Positions 54,024 to 63,255 of a stretch of DNA of 64,000 bases are shown here, piece by piece (the first letter of the stretch is position 1; each line of letters starts with the position of its first letter). Source of the stretch: Limimaricola sp. (GTDB lineage Bacteria > Pseudomonadota > Alphaproteobacteria > Rhodobacterales > Rhodobacteraceae). The stretch is taken from assembly GCF_016125575.1 (NCBI RefSeq), contig NZ_WGLM01000002.1:806001-870000 (forward strand), in the 5' to 3' direction. The notes under the pieces were generated by a model. The model had not been told where the DNA came from and searched no databases. It saw nothing but the letters and a program-made list of their open reading frames with translations. The translations under genes were made by a program, and so were the position numbers.

Positions 54024-54830
54024 ATGAGCAATCGTCGCGTCAGCATCGCCGAGGTCGACCCGGTCTGGAGCCGGATCTGCGAAGAGGCCTCCGCGGCGAT
54101 CCGGGCCGAGCCTCTGATGGGTGGCCTGATCCACAGCGGCGTGTTGCACCATGCCAGCATGGAACGCGCGCTGGCCTACCGGTTCTCGCTCAAGCTCGCC
54201 TCGGGCGAGATGTCCGAACAGATCCTGCGCGAGATCGCCGACGAAGCCTATGACAGCGACCCCACGCTGGGCGCCGCCGCACGCGCCGACCTGGCGGCGG
54301 TCTATGACCGCGACCCGGCCTGCCACCGGCTGATGCAGGCGCTGCTTTACTTCAAGGGCTACCAGGCCGTGCAGGCCTATCGCGTGGGCCATCGCCTTTG
54401 GCAGCAGGGCCGCCATGACCTGGCCTATTTCATCCAGATGCGGGTGAGCGAGACCTTCGGCGTCGACATTCACCCCGCCGCGAAGATCGGCCGGGGCATC
54501 ATGATTGACCACGCCCATTCGATCGTGGTGGGTGAAACGGCGGTGATCGGCGACAACGTCTCGATGCTGCATTCCGTGACGCTTGGCGGCACCGGCAAGG
54601 AAGACGGCGACCGTCACCCCAAGATCGGCGACGGCGTCCTGATTGGCGCGGGCGCGAAGGTTTTGGGCAATATCACGGTGGGCCATTGCAGCCGGATTGC
54701 CGCCGGCTCTGTCGTGTTGGAAAGCGTGCCGCCGTGCAAGACGGTTGCGGGCGTTCCCGCGCGCATCGTCGGCGAGGCCGGTTGCGATCAGCCCTCGGTG
54801 GTGATGGACCAGATCCTGCACGGCGTTTGA
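54024..54830 (+). CDS. cysE: Serine O-acetyltransferase
   Basis: First committed step of cysteine synthesis: acetyl-CoA plus serine gives O-acetylserine. It has 268 residues. An N-terminal helical domain (DPVWSRICEEASAAI) is followed by a left-handed hexapeptide-repeat domain with DIHPAAKIGRGIMIDHAHSI, TLGGTGKEDGDRHPKIGDG and the C-terminal PPCKTVAGVPARIVG. It has its own promoter just after the GTA cluster. Confidence 0.96.
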   Translation: MSNRRVSIAEVDPVWSRICEEASAAIRAEPLMGGLIHSGVLHHASMERALAYRFSLKLASGEMSEQILREIADEAYDSDPTLGAAARADLAAVYDRDPACHRLMQALLYFKGYQAVQAYRVGHRLWQQGRHDLAYFIQMRVSETFGVDIHPAAKIGRGIMIDHAHSIVVGETAVIGDNVSMLHSVTLGGTGKEDGDRHPKIGDGVLIGAGAKVLGNITVGHCSRIAAGSVVLESVPPCKTVAGVPARIVGEAGCDQPSVVMDQILHGV

Positions 54831-54840
54831 CGCAACTGCG

Positions 54841-55176
54841 TCAGGCCGACAGCTGGTCGAAGGCCTCCATCGCCTTGGCGACGTACATGTAGGCGGGGCC
54901 GCCGCCCATCATCACGGCAACACCCACGGCTTCGACCACTTCCTCGCGCGTGGCGCCGAGGCGGATTGCGGCACGGACATGAAAACCGATGCAATCGGCG
55001 CAGCGGCTGGAAACGCCAATGGCCAGCGCGATGAATTCCTTTTCCTTGGCCGTGAGCGCGCCGGCCTTCATTGTGCCGTGATGCAGCGCGGTAAAGCCTT
55101 TGCCGGCGTCCGGGTGAAGAACACGAAAACTGTCGAGATGCGCCGATGTTTCGGCAAGGGTGGTTTTCCAGTCCAT
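54841..55176 (-). CDS. Carboxymuconolactone decarboxylase/AhpD-like protein
   Basis: 111 residues, all helical, with the redox-active CxxC of AhpD-like proteins in GVSSRCADCIGFH followed by VRAAIRLGATREEVVEAV. Likely a small peroxidase or oxidoreductase; the substrate is unknown. The start at 55176 follows GGAG at good spacing; the ATG at 55188 is too close. It converges on cysE with 10 bp between the stops. Confidence 0.88.
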   Translation of the reverse strand: MDWKTTLAETSAHLDSFRVLHPDAGKGFTALHHGTMKAGALTAKEKEFIALAIGVSSRCADCIGFHVRAAIRLGATREEVVEAVGVAVMMGGGPAYMYVAKAMEAFDQLSA

Positions 55177-55262
55177 GAAAGGCTCCATCAGGTGATGGCG
55201 TCTGCCTATCGGGGCGGCATCGGCCACGCCTTGCGCTGGATCAATGCCTTGCAGGTGCACAA

Positions 55263-55326
55263 GGGGGGGGCGCTGCCCCCCGGCCCGTTCCGGGCCTCCC
55301 CCCGGGAGTATTTGAAGCCAGAAGAA
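55263..55326. repeat. Intergenic palindromic repeat, copy 2
   Basis: GGGGGGC-gct-GCCCCCC (55265–55281) and GGCCC-gttcc-GGGCC (55282–55296), then CCCCCCGGGAGTATTTG and an A/G-rich tail. It has the same architecture as 7031–7106 and lies just after the purL stop. Confidence 0.65.
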
Positions 55327-55334
55327 GGGGTTGG

Positions 55335-57494
55335 TTAGCCCACTGCGGTTTCGAAGGCCGTGCGGTAGAGCGTGACAAGATCGGCCATCGGCGCCTCGTT
55401 GTGGCCGAAGCGCGCGGTATCCCCGCCCAAGCGCCCGACCGTGGCAAGCGGCAGGCCCGCGCGACCGGCGGCCGCCATCAGCGCCTCGGCCGCATCGAAA
55501 TCGGTGGCGATCAGGTAGCGCGCCTGGTCCTCACCGAAAAGTTGGGCGGTGTCGTCGCTGTCGAGTGCAAAGCCAAGCCCTGCCGCCTCGGCCATCTCGA
55601 AGGCGGCCAACGCGAGGCCACCATCAGACAGATCGGTGCAGGCGGCGATCAACGCGGCATTGTCGCGGATGAACTCGCCATGTGCCTTCTCGGCGGCAAG
55701 GTCGACCGGTGGCGGTGCGCCTTCGGCCCGGTGAAACACCTCCGAAAGCAGGGCGGATTGGCCCAGATGGCCCTTGGTCTGACCCAACAGCAGCATCAGG
55801 TCGCCGTCGCGGGCGGGGCCGGCGATGAAATCCTCGGCACTGGCGATCAGGCCCGCGGCGCCGATCGTGGGCGTCGGTAGGATCGCCCGACCATCAGTCT
55901 CGTTATAAAGCGAAACGTTGCCCGACACGATTGGCATGTCGAGGATTTGCACCGCCTCTCCGATCCCTTTGATCGCGCCGACAAGCTGCCCCATGATTGC
56001 CGGCTTTTCGGGGTTGCCGAAATTGAGGTTATCGGTCGAGGCAAGCGGCCGGGCTCCGACAGCGCACAGGTTGCGAAACGCCTCGGCCACAGCCTGTTTG
56101 CCGCCTTCAACCGGATCTGCCTGCACGTAGCGCGGTGTCACGTCCGAGGTAAATGCCAGCATCTTGGCCGTGCCGTGCACCCGGATCACCCCGGCGCCAA
56201 GGCCCGGTGCGCGCACCGTGTCGCCCATGACTTGTGCATCATATTGCTCGAAGACCCATTGCTTGGCGGCGTAGTTCGGGCTGCCGATCAGTGCGCGCAA
56301 CCCGTCGACCGGGTCGATGCGTGGCACTTCGCCAAGGGTGGCGGGGGCAGGCGTGGGCACCCAAGGCCGGTCATATTCGGGCGCGTTGCCCGACAACGCC
56401 TTGAGCGGAAGGTCGGCTTTCACGGAATTGCCGTGCATCACGATGAACCGGTCTTCGGCGATCGTCTCGCCGACGATGGCAAAGTCGAGGTCCCATTTGG
56501 CGAACACGGCCTTGGCCTCGGCCTCTTTCTCGGGACGCAGGACCATCAGCATGCGTTCCTGACTTTCTGACAGCATCATCTCGTAGGCGGTCATGTTCTC
56601 TTCGCGCACCGGCACGCGGTCGAGGTCGAGACGGATGCCCAAGTCGCCCTTGTCGCCCATCTCGACGGCCGAGCAGGTCAGGCCCGCCGCGCCCATGTCC
56701 TGGATCGAGATGACGGCGCCGGTTGCCATCAACTCCATGCAGGCTTCCATCAGCCGTTTCTCGGTGAAGGGGTCGCCGACCTGCACGGTCGGGCGCTTTT
56801 CCTCGATGGTGTCGTCAAATTCGGCGCTGGCCATGGTCGCGCCGCCCACGCCATCGCGCCCGGTCTTGGCGCCAAGATAGACCACCGGCATGCCCACGCC
56901 CGAGGCCGCCGAATAGAAGATGGCGTCGCTGTTTGCGAGGCCGGCGGCGAATGCATTGACAAGGCAGTTGCCGTCATAGGCCGGATCAAAGCGCACTTCG
57001 CCCGCGATCGTGGGCACGCCGAAGCAGTTACCATAGCCGCCCACGCCCGCGACCACGCCGGCCACCAAAGACCGGGTCTTTGGATGGGAGGGCTGGCCGA
57101 AGCCAAGCGAATTCATCGCGGCCACGGGACGGGCCCCCATCGTGAAGACATCGCGCAGGATGCCACCAACGCCTGTCGCGGCACCCTGGTACGGTTCGAT
57201 GTAGGAGGGGTGATTGTGGCTTTCCATCTTGAAGACGAGGGCCTGACCATCGCCGATATCGACAACGCCGGCATTCTCGCCGGGGCCGCAAATGACCTGC
57301 GGTCCGGTCGTGGGCAGGGTTCGCAGCCATTTCTTCGACGACTTGTAGGAACAATGCTCGTTCCACATGGCCGAGAAGATACCAAGCTCGGTGAAGGTCG
57401 GCGTGCGACCGATGATGTCGAGAATGCGCTGGTATTCGTCGGGCTTGAGGCCATGGGCGGCAATCAAGTCGTCGGTGATCTCAGGCGCGTCCAT
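55335..57494 (-). CDS. purL: Phosphoribosylformylglycinamidine synthase, PurL subunit
   Basis: Catalytic subunit of the PurSQL complex in purine synthesis. It has 719 residues, the small-type PurL length. Motifs include [18 protein letters not shown], the substrate loop [37 protein letters not shown] and [16 protein letters not shown], and a second AIR synthase-like half with [17 protein letters not shown]. The start at 57494 is preferred because GGGGG is 8 bases away; ATGs at 57500 and 57509 are closer. Confidence 0.97.
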   Translation of the reverse strand: MDAPEITDDLIAAHGLKPDEYQRILDIIGRTPTFTELGIFSAMWNEHCSYKSSKKWLRTLPTTGPQVICGPGENAGVVDIGDGQALVFKMESHNHPSYIEPYQGAATGVGGILRDVFTMGARPVAAMNSLGFGQPSHPKTRSLVAGVVAGVGGYGNCFGVPTIAGEVRFDPAYDGNCLVNAFAAGLANSDAIFYSAASGVGMPVVYLGAKTGRDGVGGATMASAEFDDTIEEKRPTVQVGDPFTEKRLMEACMELMATGAVISIQDMGAAGLTCSAVEMGDKGDLGIRLDLDRVPVREENMTAYEMMLSESQERMLMVLRPEKEAEAKAVFAKWDLDFAIVGETIAEDRFIVMHGNSVKADLPLKALSGNAPEYDRPWVPTPAPATLGEVPRIDPVDGLRALIGSPNYAAKQWVFEQYDAQVMGDTVRAPGLGAGVIRVHGTAKMLAFTSDVTPRYVQADPVEGGKQAVAEAFRNLCAVGARPLASTDNLNFGNPEKPAIMGQLVGAIKGIGEAVQILDMPIVSGNVSLYNETDGRAILPTPTIGAAGLIASAEDFIAGPARDGDLMLLLGQTKGHLGQSALLSEVFHRAEGAPPPVDLAAEKAHGEFIRDNAALIAACTDLSDGGLALAAFEMAEAAGLGFALDSDDTAQLFGEDQARYLIATDFDAAEALMAAAGRAGLPLATVGRLGGDTARFGHNEAPMADLVTLYRTAFETAVG

Positions 57495-57589
57495 CGGCAT
57501 GTCCCCCAAAGCCCCGCAAAGATGGGGCCGTCATAGGGGAAAGGTGGCGCGGGTGGAAGGTGCACGGGGCCCGTCTGGGCTTGCCGCAA

Positions 57590-57616
57590 ACAAAAAAAGG
57601 CCGGGCAGAAGCCCGG
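57590..57616 (-). terminator. Terminator hairpin between purL and the LysR gene
   Basis: GGCCGGGC / GCCCGGCC around AGAA, preceded on the plus strand by an A-run (57592–57598) that reads as a U-tract on the minus strand. It would end leftward transcription from the LysR gene, 150 bp past its stop. Confidence 0.75.
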
Positions 57617-57642
57617 CCCAAGTCCAACAGGGAGGTATGAAG

Positions 57643-57777
57643 ATGATGCGCCAATCGGCAACAACCCCTTCGATTGATCAATTAGGCTGCACTTGCAGCA
57701 CGATCAAGCCGCCCGGCCCACCGCATGGCACAAACCGGCCATGCGCCGGGTGCATGGCTGCGCTCAACTCCCGCTAA
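57643..57777 (+). CDS. Candidate Cys-rich 44-residue microprotein
   Basis: 44 residues, MMRQSATTPSIDQLGCTCST then a Pro/Gly/His segment and PCAGCMAALNSR. A strong AGGGAGG sits 7 bases before the ATG. The four cysteines form CxC and CxxC pairs, with a His between them, suggesting possible metal binding. It is the only plus-strand frame in this gap and overlaps the end of the LysR gene by 14 bp. No family recognised; the frame could be fortuitous. An ATG at 57637 is too close to the site. Confidence 0.35.
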   Translation: MMRQSATTPSIDQLGCTCSTIKPPGPPHGTNRPCAGCMAALNSR

Positions 57778-58681
57778 AGCTGAGTTGGTCGCGGATCCGG
57801 CGGCGATGCGCGATGACCTCATCCTGAACGAAATCGCGGAAGGCGGCGACCCGCTTGGATTGGCGCAATTCTTCAGGATAGGCCAAGAAAACAGGCACTT
57901 CGCCGGATTCGATATCAGGCAGAACCCGGATCAGGGCAGGGAAATCCTCGGTGATGTAATCGGGCAGGACACCCACGCCGAGGTTCGAAAGTACCGCCTG
58001 CAACGCGCCGAAGTAGTTGTTGACGGTCAGTAGGCTGGGGATGTCGTAGGTCATCAGGTGTTGCACAAGGGTCGCACCTGCGGCCACCTGAAACGATGTC
58101 GGGCTTTGGCAAATCAGGCGGTGCCCGGTGATGTCGGAGATGTCGCGCAACGGCAGGCGGTCGGCCAGATAGGCCTCGGTTGCGTAAAGGCGCATCCTTA
58201 CGCTCATCAGCTTCTTGCGGATCAGGTCGGCCTGGCTTGGTTCCTTCATGCGGATGGCGACATCGGCCTCGCGCATCGGCAGATCAAGCACGCGCTCTTC
58301 CAGCATGAGGTCGATCTTGAGGTCTGGATATTGCTCGTAAAGCTTGGGCAGGCGCGGGGCGAGCCAGAGTGTGCCAAAGGCCGTGGTCGTCGTCACCTTC
58401 AACTCGCCAAAGACCTCTTCCTCGCTGTCGCGAATGCGCGCCGCCGCCGCTTCCAGCCGCTTGTTCATCGAGCGCGTGGCGTCGAACAGCAACTCGCCTT
58501 GTTCGGTGAGAATCAGTCCACGGGCATGGCGGTGAAACAGCGTGGTGTTGAGCTGTTCTTCCAGTGCGCGGATCTGCCTGCTGACGGCTGACTGGCTGAG
58601 GTGCAGCGAATCCCCGGCATGCGTCAGGCTGCCCGCATCGGCCACCGCGTGAAAGATTCGCAACTTGTCCCAGTCCATCAT
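57764..58681 (-). CDS. LysR-family transcriptional regulator
   Basis: 305 residues. N-terminal winged HTH: WDKLRIFHAVADAGSLTHAG and LHLSQSAVSRQIRALEEQL, then the linker helix and a periplasmic-binding-like effector domain (about 95–295) with MREADVAIRMKEPSQADLIRKKL. It is divergent from the indolepyruvate oxidoreductase gene with a 157-bp gap, the classical layout of a LysR regulator and its target. The start at 58681 follows GGAAGGG. Confidence 0.93.
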   Translation of the reverse strand: MMDWDKLRIFHAVADAGSLTHAGDSLHLSQSAVSRQIRALEEQLNTTLFHRHARGLILTEQGELLFDATRSMNKRLEAAAARIRDSEEEVFGELKVTTTTAFGTLWLAPRLPKLYEQYPDLKIDLMLEERVLDLPMREADVAIRMKEPSQADLIRKKLMSVRMRLYATEAYLADRLPLRDISDITGHRLICQSPTSFQVAAGATLVQHLMTYDIPSLLTVNNYFGALQAVLSNLGVGVLPDYITEDFPALIRVLPDIESGEVPVFLAYPEELRQSKRVAAFRDFVQDEVIAHRRRIRDQLSFSGS

Positions 58682-58757
58682 GACCGATGTGCCCTTCCGT
58701 TACCGCCAACAAAGACCGATCCTTACCCGCGTCACTATGCGGGAATCAAACGCATCT

Positions 58758-58805
58758 GTCAGAGTTTTGTGACTTTGTAGGTCAGCAATTTTGACCTATA
58801 ATGAC
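58758..58805. promoter_or_regulatory. Phased TGAC/GTCA array over a consensus promoter
   Basis: Half-sites at 58758 (GTCA), 58770 (TGAC), 58781 (GTCA), 58792 (TGAC) and 58802 (TGAC) repeat every 10–12 bp. The central pair makes a perfect 21-bp inverted repeat, TAGGTCA-N7-TGACCTA (58778–58798). A consensus -10 TATAAT (58797–58802) overlaps it and is oriented toward the oxidoreductase gene. Confidence 0.6.
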
Positions 58806-58838
58806 AGTGAATGGGCATGACGCAAGGGGAGGTGCGCA

Positions 58839-61800
58839 ATGGGCCGGCCGGAAATCACCCTGCATGACCGCTACGATCTGACGAAATCTCCGGTGCTGCT
58901 GAACGGCACGCAGGCCTTGGTGCGTCTGATGCTGATGCAGCGCGCGCGCGACGCGAGGGCGGGACTGAACACAGCCGGTCTTGTCACCGGCTATCGCGGG
59001 TCACCGCTTGGTGCGGTCGACCAGCAGATGCAAAAGGCGCAGGCCGATCTGCAGGCCGCGCAGGTCACCTTCCTGCCGGGCCTGAACGAAGACCTTGCCG
59101 CGACCGCCCTTTGGGGCAGCCAGCAGGCCGAACTGCGGGGCGAGGGGCGGTATGATGGGGTCTTTGGCCTCTGGTACGGCAAGGGGCCGGGAGTCGACCG
59201 TTCGGGCGACGTGATGCGGCATGCCAACATGGCCGGCACCTCGCCGCTGGGCGGGGTCGTGATGGCGATGGGCGACGACCATACCGGCGAAAGCTCGACC
59301 ACGCTGCACCAGTCGGACTGGGCGATGGTTGATGCCTACATGCCCATCGTCAGCCCCGCGGGCGTGCAGGAAATTCTCGACTACGGCCTTTACGCCTTTG
59401 CGCTGTCGCGCTTCGCAGGCGTCTGGGTAGGGCTGAAGACGATGAAGGACACCGTCGAGGCCACGAGCGTCGTCGATGGTGATCCGGATCGGCTAAGCTT
59501 CATCACCCCCGAATTCGACATGCCCGAGGGCGGGTTGAACATCCGCCTCGTCGACACGCCCGTCGCGCAAGAGGCGCGGATGATCGATTACAAGCGTTTC
59601 GCGGCCGAGGCGTTTTCACGCGCCAACCGAATGGACCGGCGCGTCTGGGGCAAGCCCGGCGCGCGGATCGGGCTGGTGGCGGCGGGCAAGAACTGGCTCG
59701 ACCTTGTCCATGCGCTGCAATTGCTGGGGCTGGACGCAGCCGAGGCCGAACGGCTGGGCATCACGACCTACAAGGTCGGGCAGGTCTGGCCGCTTGACAT
59801 GGCAACGTTCCACGAATGGGCCGAGGGGCTGGACCTGATCATCGTGGTCGAGGAAAAGCGCAAGCTGATCGAGGTGCAGGTCAAGGAGGCGCTGTTCGAC
59901 GACCGCAACGGGCGCCGTGTTTATGGCTGGCACAAGGGCGATGAGCATTCCGAGGGCCGGCGTGAGGAACTTTTCCCGACGCGCTACGCGCTCGACCCGC
60001 TCTGGATCGCCGAGAAGGTGGGCGGTGTTCTGCTGGAAGAAGGTTGCGATACCAGTGGTATACGTGCCGGACTTGATGCGATTTCTAGCGCGCGCAAGGC
60101 CGACAACGCGCCCGAGATCGCGGCGCGGCTGCCCTATTTCTGCTCGGGCTGCCCGCACAACACCTCGACGAAGCTGCCCGAGGGCGCACGCGCTTATGCG
60201 GGCATCGGCTGCCATTACATGGTGCAGTGGATGGACCGCGACACGGTCGGCTTCACCCAGATGGGCGGCGAGGGCGCGAACTGGGTTGGCGAGGCGCCAT
60301 TTTCGACCCGTGACCATGTGTTCCAGAACCTCGGTGACGGCACCTACAACCACTCGGGCGTGCAGGCGATCCGTTTCGCGCTGAGCGCGGGCACTAACAT
60401 CACCTACAAGATCCTGTTCAACGATGCCGTGGCGATGACCGGCGGACAGATGAACGAGGGCGGGCTGACCCCCGACCGGATCTGCCGGGAATTGCTGGCG
60501 ATGGGCGTTGAAAACGTGGCCCTCGTCTATGATGAAAAGGAAGACGTCGATCTTTCGGCCTATCCTTCCGAGGTCACCCGCGACCCGCGCGAAAACCTGC
60601 TGACGGTCGAAGATAGGCTAAGCAAGGTCAACGGTGTATCGGCCATTGTTTATGTTCAGACCTGCGCCGCCGAGAAGCGTCGCCGGCGCAAGCGCGGCCA
60701 GTTTCCCGACCCTGACCGCCGGGTCTTCATCAATACCGATGTCTGCGAGGGCTGCGGCGATTGCGGGGTGCAGTCGAACTGCGTCTCGATCGTGCCGGTG
60801 GAAACCGAACTTGGCCGTAAGCGCGCCATCGACCAGTCGTCCTGCAACAAGGATTTCTCCTGCGTGAACGGGTTCTGTCCGTCCTTCGTCACCATCGAAG
60901 GGGCAAAGCTGCGCAAGCAGGCCACCGCGCAGATTGATCTGCCGGACATGCCCTTGCCCGAGCTGCCTGCGATCAACGGCACGCATAACGTGGTCATCAC
61001 CGGCGTGGGCGGCACCGGTGTGGTGACCATCGGCGCGGTCATGGCGATGGCCGCGCACCTTGATGGCAAGGGCGCGGGCATGATGGAGATGGCCGGCCTC
61101 GCGCAGAAGGGCGGCGCGGTGCATATCCATTGCCGCCTCGCCGAGAAACCGAACGATATCAGTGCCATCCGGGTTGCCACCGGCGAATGTGATACGCTGA
61201 TCGGGGGCGATCTGGTTGTCAGCGCCGGGTCAAAGACGCTGGGCCTGATGGCCGCCGGCCGTACCCGCGGCGTGGTCAACAGCCACGAGATCATCACCGG
61301 CGAGTTCACCCGCAACACCGCGTTCACGCTGCCAGTGGATCGGCTGGTGCTGTCGCTGCAGGCGCGGCTGAAGGACGGGCTGACGCTGTTTGATGCCTCG
61401 GCGCTGGCGACGGTGTTGCTGGGCGATTCGATCTATTCCAACATGATGCTTTTCGGTGCTGCGTGGCAGAAGGGCCTTGTCCCGCTCAGCCACGAGGCGA
61501 TCAGCCAGGCGATCGAGCTGAACGGTGCAGCGGTCGAGGACAATGCACGAGCCTTCGAGCTTGGTCGCTGGGCCGCGCTGCATCCGGATGCCGCGACGAA
61601 ATTGCTTCAGCCCACCGTCGCGGCCCTACCGAAGACGACGGACGGGGCCATCGCGTATCGCGCCGACCATCTTGTCGCTTATCAGGGCAAGCGGCTGGCG
61701 CGAAAATACCGCGCGGCGGTTGCACGCTTCAACGATCCCGAGCTGCGCGATGCCGTCTCAAGATCGTATCACAAGCTGTTGGCTTACAAAGATGAATACG

Positions 61801-62255
61801 AAGTCGCCCGCCTGTTGATGCAAACCCGCGCGAAGGCGGGCGAGGCGTTTGACGGCGACCTGAAACTGACCTTCCGCCTAGCCCCGCCGATCTTTTCCCG
61901 CGAGGGCGCCGATGGACGGCCGAAGAAACGCGCCTTTGGCCCATGGATGGAACGCGCGCTGCCTTGGCTGGCCCGCGGCAAGGTTCTGCGCGGCACGCCG
62001 CTGGATCCCTTCGGGCGCAGCGAGGAGAGGCGCACCGAACGCGCACTGATCCGCGACTTCGAGGCGGATATGGACTTGATTCTCTCCGTCACGGACCCAG
62101 CACTAAGCGAGGCGCGGCTGGCCTTGGCGGCGCTCCCCCAGCAGATCCGCGGCTTTGGCCCGGTCAAGGCCGCAGCGGTCAAGAAGGCTGCCGCCCGCCG
62201 CGCGGAATTACGCGCCGTACTGCAGTCAGGCGGGGTCCGGGCCGCGGCGGAGTGA
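58839..62255 (+). CDS. Indolepyruvate:ferredoxin oxidoreductase family protein (fused subunits)
   Basis: Thiamine-diphosphate enzyme that oxidatively decarboxylates aryl-pyruvates from aromatic amino acids to acyl-CoA, with ferredoxin as electron acceptor. It has 1138 residues and combines IorA and IorB parts: the N-terminal pyrimidine-binding region (TGYRGSPLGAVDQQMQ), a TPP domain (about 450–620: YFCSGCPHNTSTKLPEG, MGGEGANWVGEAPF, NDAVAMTGGQ), a ferredoxin-like cluster site (NTDVCEGCGDCGVQSNCVS) and a gamma domain (GVGGTGVVTIGAVMAMAAHL). GGGGAGG precedes the ATG. Divergent from the LysR gene that probably controls it. Confidence 0.93.
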   Translation: MGRPEITLHDRYDLTKSPVLLNGTQALVRLMLMQRARDARAGLNTAGLVTGYRGSPLGAVDQQMQKAQADLQAAQVTFLPGLNEDLAATALWGSQQAELRGEGRYDGVFGLWYGKGPGVDRSGDVMRHANMAGTSPLGGVVMAMGDDHTGESSTTLHQSDWAMVDAYMPIVSPAGVQEILDYGLYAFALSRFAGVWVGLKTMKDTVEATSVVDGDPDRLSFITPEFDMPEGGLNIRLVDTPVAQEARMIDYKRFAAEAFSRANRMDRRVWGKPGARIGLVAAGKNWLDLVHALQLLGLDAAEAERLGITTYKVGQVWPLDMATFHEWAEGLDLIIVVEEKRKLIEVQVKEALFDDRNGRRVYGWHKGDEHSEGRREELFPTRYALDPLWIAEKVGGVLLEEGCDTSGIRAGLDAISSARKADNAPEIAARLPYFCSGCPHNTSTKLPEGARAYAGIGCHYMVQWMDRDTVGFTQMGGEGANWVGEAPFSTRDHVFQNLGDGTYNHSGVQAIRFALSAGTNITYKILFNDAVAMTGGQMNEGGLTPDRICRELLAMGVENVALVYDEKEDVDLSAYPSEVTRDPRENLLTVEDRLSKVNGVSAIVYVQTCAAEKRRRRKRGQFPDPDRRVFINTDVCEGCGDCGVQSNCVSIVPVETELGRKRAIDQSSCNKDFSCVNGFCPSFVTIEGAKLRKQATAQIDLPDMPLPELPAINGTHNVVITGVGGTGVVTIGAVMAMAAHLDGKGAGMMEMAGLAQKGGAVHIHCRLAEKPNDISAIRVATGECDTLIGGDLVVSAGSKTLGLMAAGRTRGVVNSHEIITGEFTRNTAFTLPVDRLVLSLQARLKDGLTLFDASALATVLLGDSIYSNMMLFGAAWQKGLVPLSHEAISQAIELNGAAVEDNARAFELGRWAALHPDAATKLLQPTVAALPKTTDGAIAYRADHLVAYQGKRLARKYRAAVARFNDPELRDAVSRSYHKLLAYKDEYEVARLLMQTRAKAGEAFDGDLKLTFRLAPPIFSREGADGRPKKRAFGPWMERALPWLARGKVLRGTPLDPFGRSEERRTERALIRDFEADMDLILSVTDPALSEARLALAALPQQIRGFGPVKAAAVKKAAARRAELRAVLQSGGVRAAAE

Positions 62256-62352
62256 CCAAATTGTCATCCGGTTTACATCCGGTTGTGATCTTGACGTCAC
62301 GCTGCGGCATGCGAAAGGGTCGCAGGGCAAAAGGAGGCAGGTCGGGCGAGGC

Positions 62353-63255
62353 ATGAGCGAAAGACAGATCGCGCGCGATATCACCTACGCGGCGTCGGCC
62401 CAGACACGGGGCGGGCGGGCGATGATCCGGGTGATGGAAAACGTCACCGGCCGTCTGAGGCTGATCCGCAAGGCAAAAGGCTATGCCGAGGAAGTCGCCG
62501 AAGGTCGTGACTTCTGGCAGGTCATCACCGACCGTTACGGCCTGACGCTCGATGTCATCGGCGGCAGCCTGCAGAACATCCCCGCGACCGGGCCCGTCGT
62601 CGTGGTGGCCAATCACCCTTACGGTATTCTGGATGGCCTGATGATGGGCCGTATCCTGTCCGAACGCCGCGGTGGCAGCTTCAAGGTGCTGGCACACAAG
62701 GTGTTTCGCAATTCGCCCGATCTGGAGAAGGTGATCCTGCCGATCTCGTTCGACGAAACGAAGGAAGCGGCGAGAGAGAACCTTGAAACCCGGTCCGAGG
62801 CGCTGAATTACCTTAGCGAGGGCGGTGCGATCGGGATCTTTCCCGGCGGCACGGTCAGCACCGCGGCCAAGCCTTTTGCCCCGCCGATGGACCCGAGCTG
62901 GCGAAACTTCACCGCCAAGATGGTCGCCAAATCCGGCGCAACAGTGGTGCCCATCTTCTTTGACGGGGCCAACAGCCGCCTGTTCCAGCTGGCTAGCCAC
63001 CTGCATTTCACGCTGCGGATGGGCATGCTGATCCGCGAGTTCAAGGCGCGTGTCGGCAGCCCGGTGCGCGTGGTCATCGGTGAGCCGATTCCCGCTGAAT
63101 CGCTCGCGGCTTACCGGGGCGACCCGAAGGCAATGATGGATTTCCTGCGCCGCGCGACCTATGCCCTGAGTCCGGTCCCCGTTGAGGCCAACCGGCTGGG
63201 GCATGAATTCGAGGAAAAATACAAGGTGCGCGATGGCAGTCGGAATCTTCGATAG
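62353..63255 (+). CDS. PlsC-like lysophospholipid acyltransferase
   Basis: 300 residues with a PlsC-type acyltransferase fold. The catalytic block is [20 protein letters not shown] (His then Asp) and the substrate block [14 protein letters not shown], then [13 protein letters not shown] and [10 protein letters not shown]. Similar proteins act in phospholipid or ornithine-lipid synthesis; the acceptor is not predictable here. The start at 62353 follows GAGG. Its final 23 bases overlap murI. Confidence 0.87.
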   Translation: MSERQIARDITYAASAQTRGGRAMIRVMENVTGRLRLIRKAKGYAEEVAEGRDFWQVITDRYGLTLDVIGGSLQNIPATGPVVVVANHPYGILDGLMMGRILSERRGGSFKVLAHKVFRNSPDLEKVILPISFDETKEAARENLETRSEALNYLSEGGAIGIFPGGTVSTAAKPFAPPMDPSWRNFTAKMVAKSGATVVPIFFDGANSRLFQLASHLHFTLRMGMLIREFKARVGSPVRVVIGEPIPAESLAAYRGDPKAMMDFLRRATYALSPVPVEANRLGHEFEEKYKVRDGSRNLR

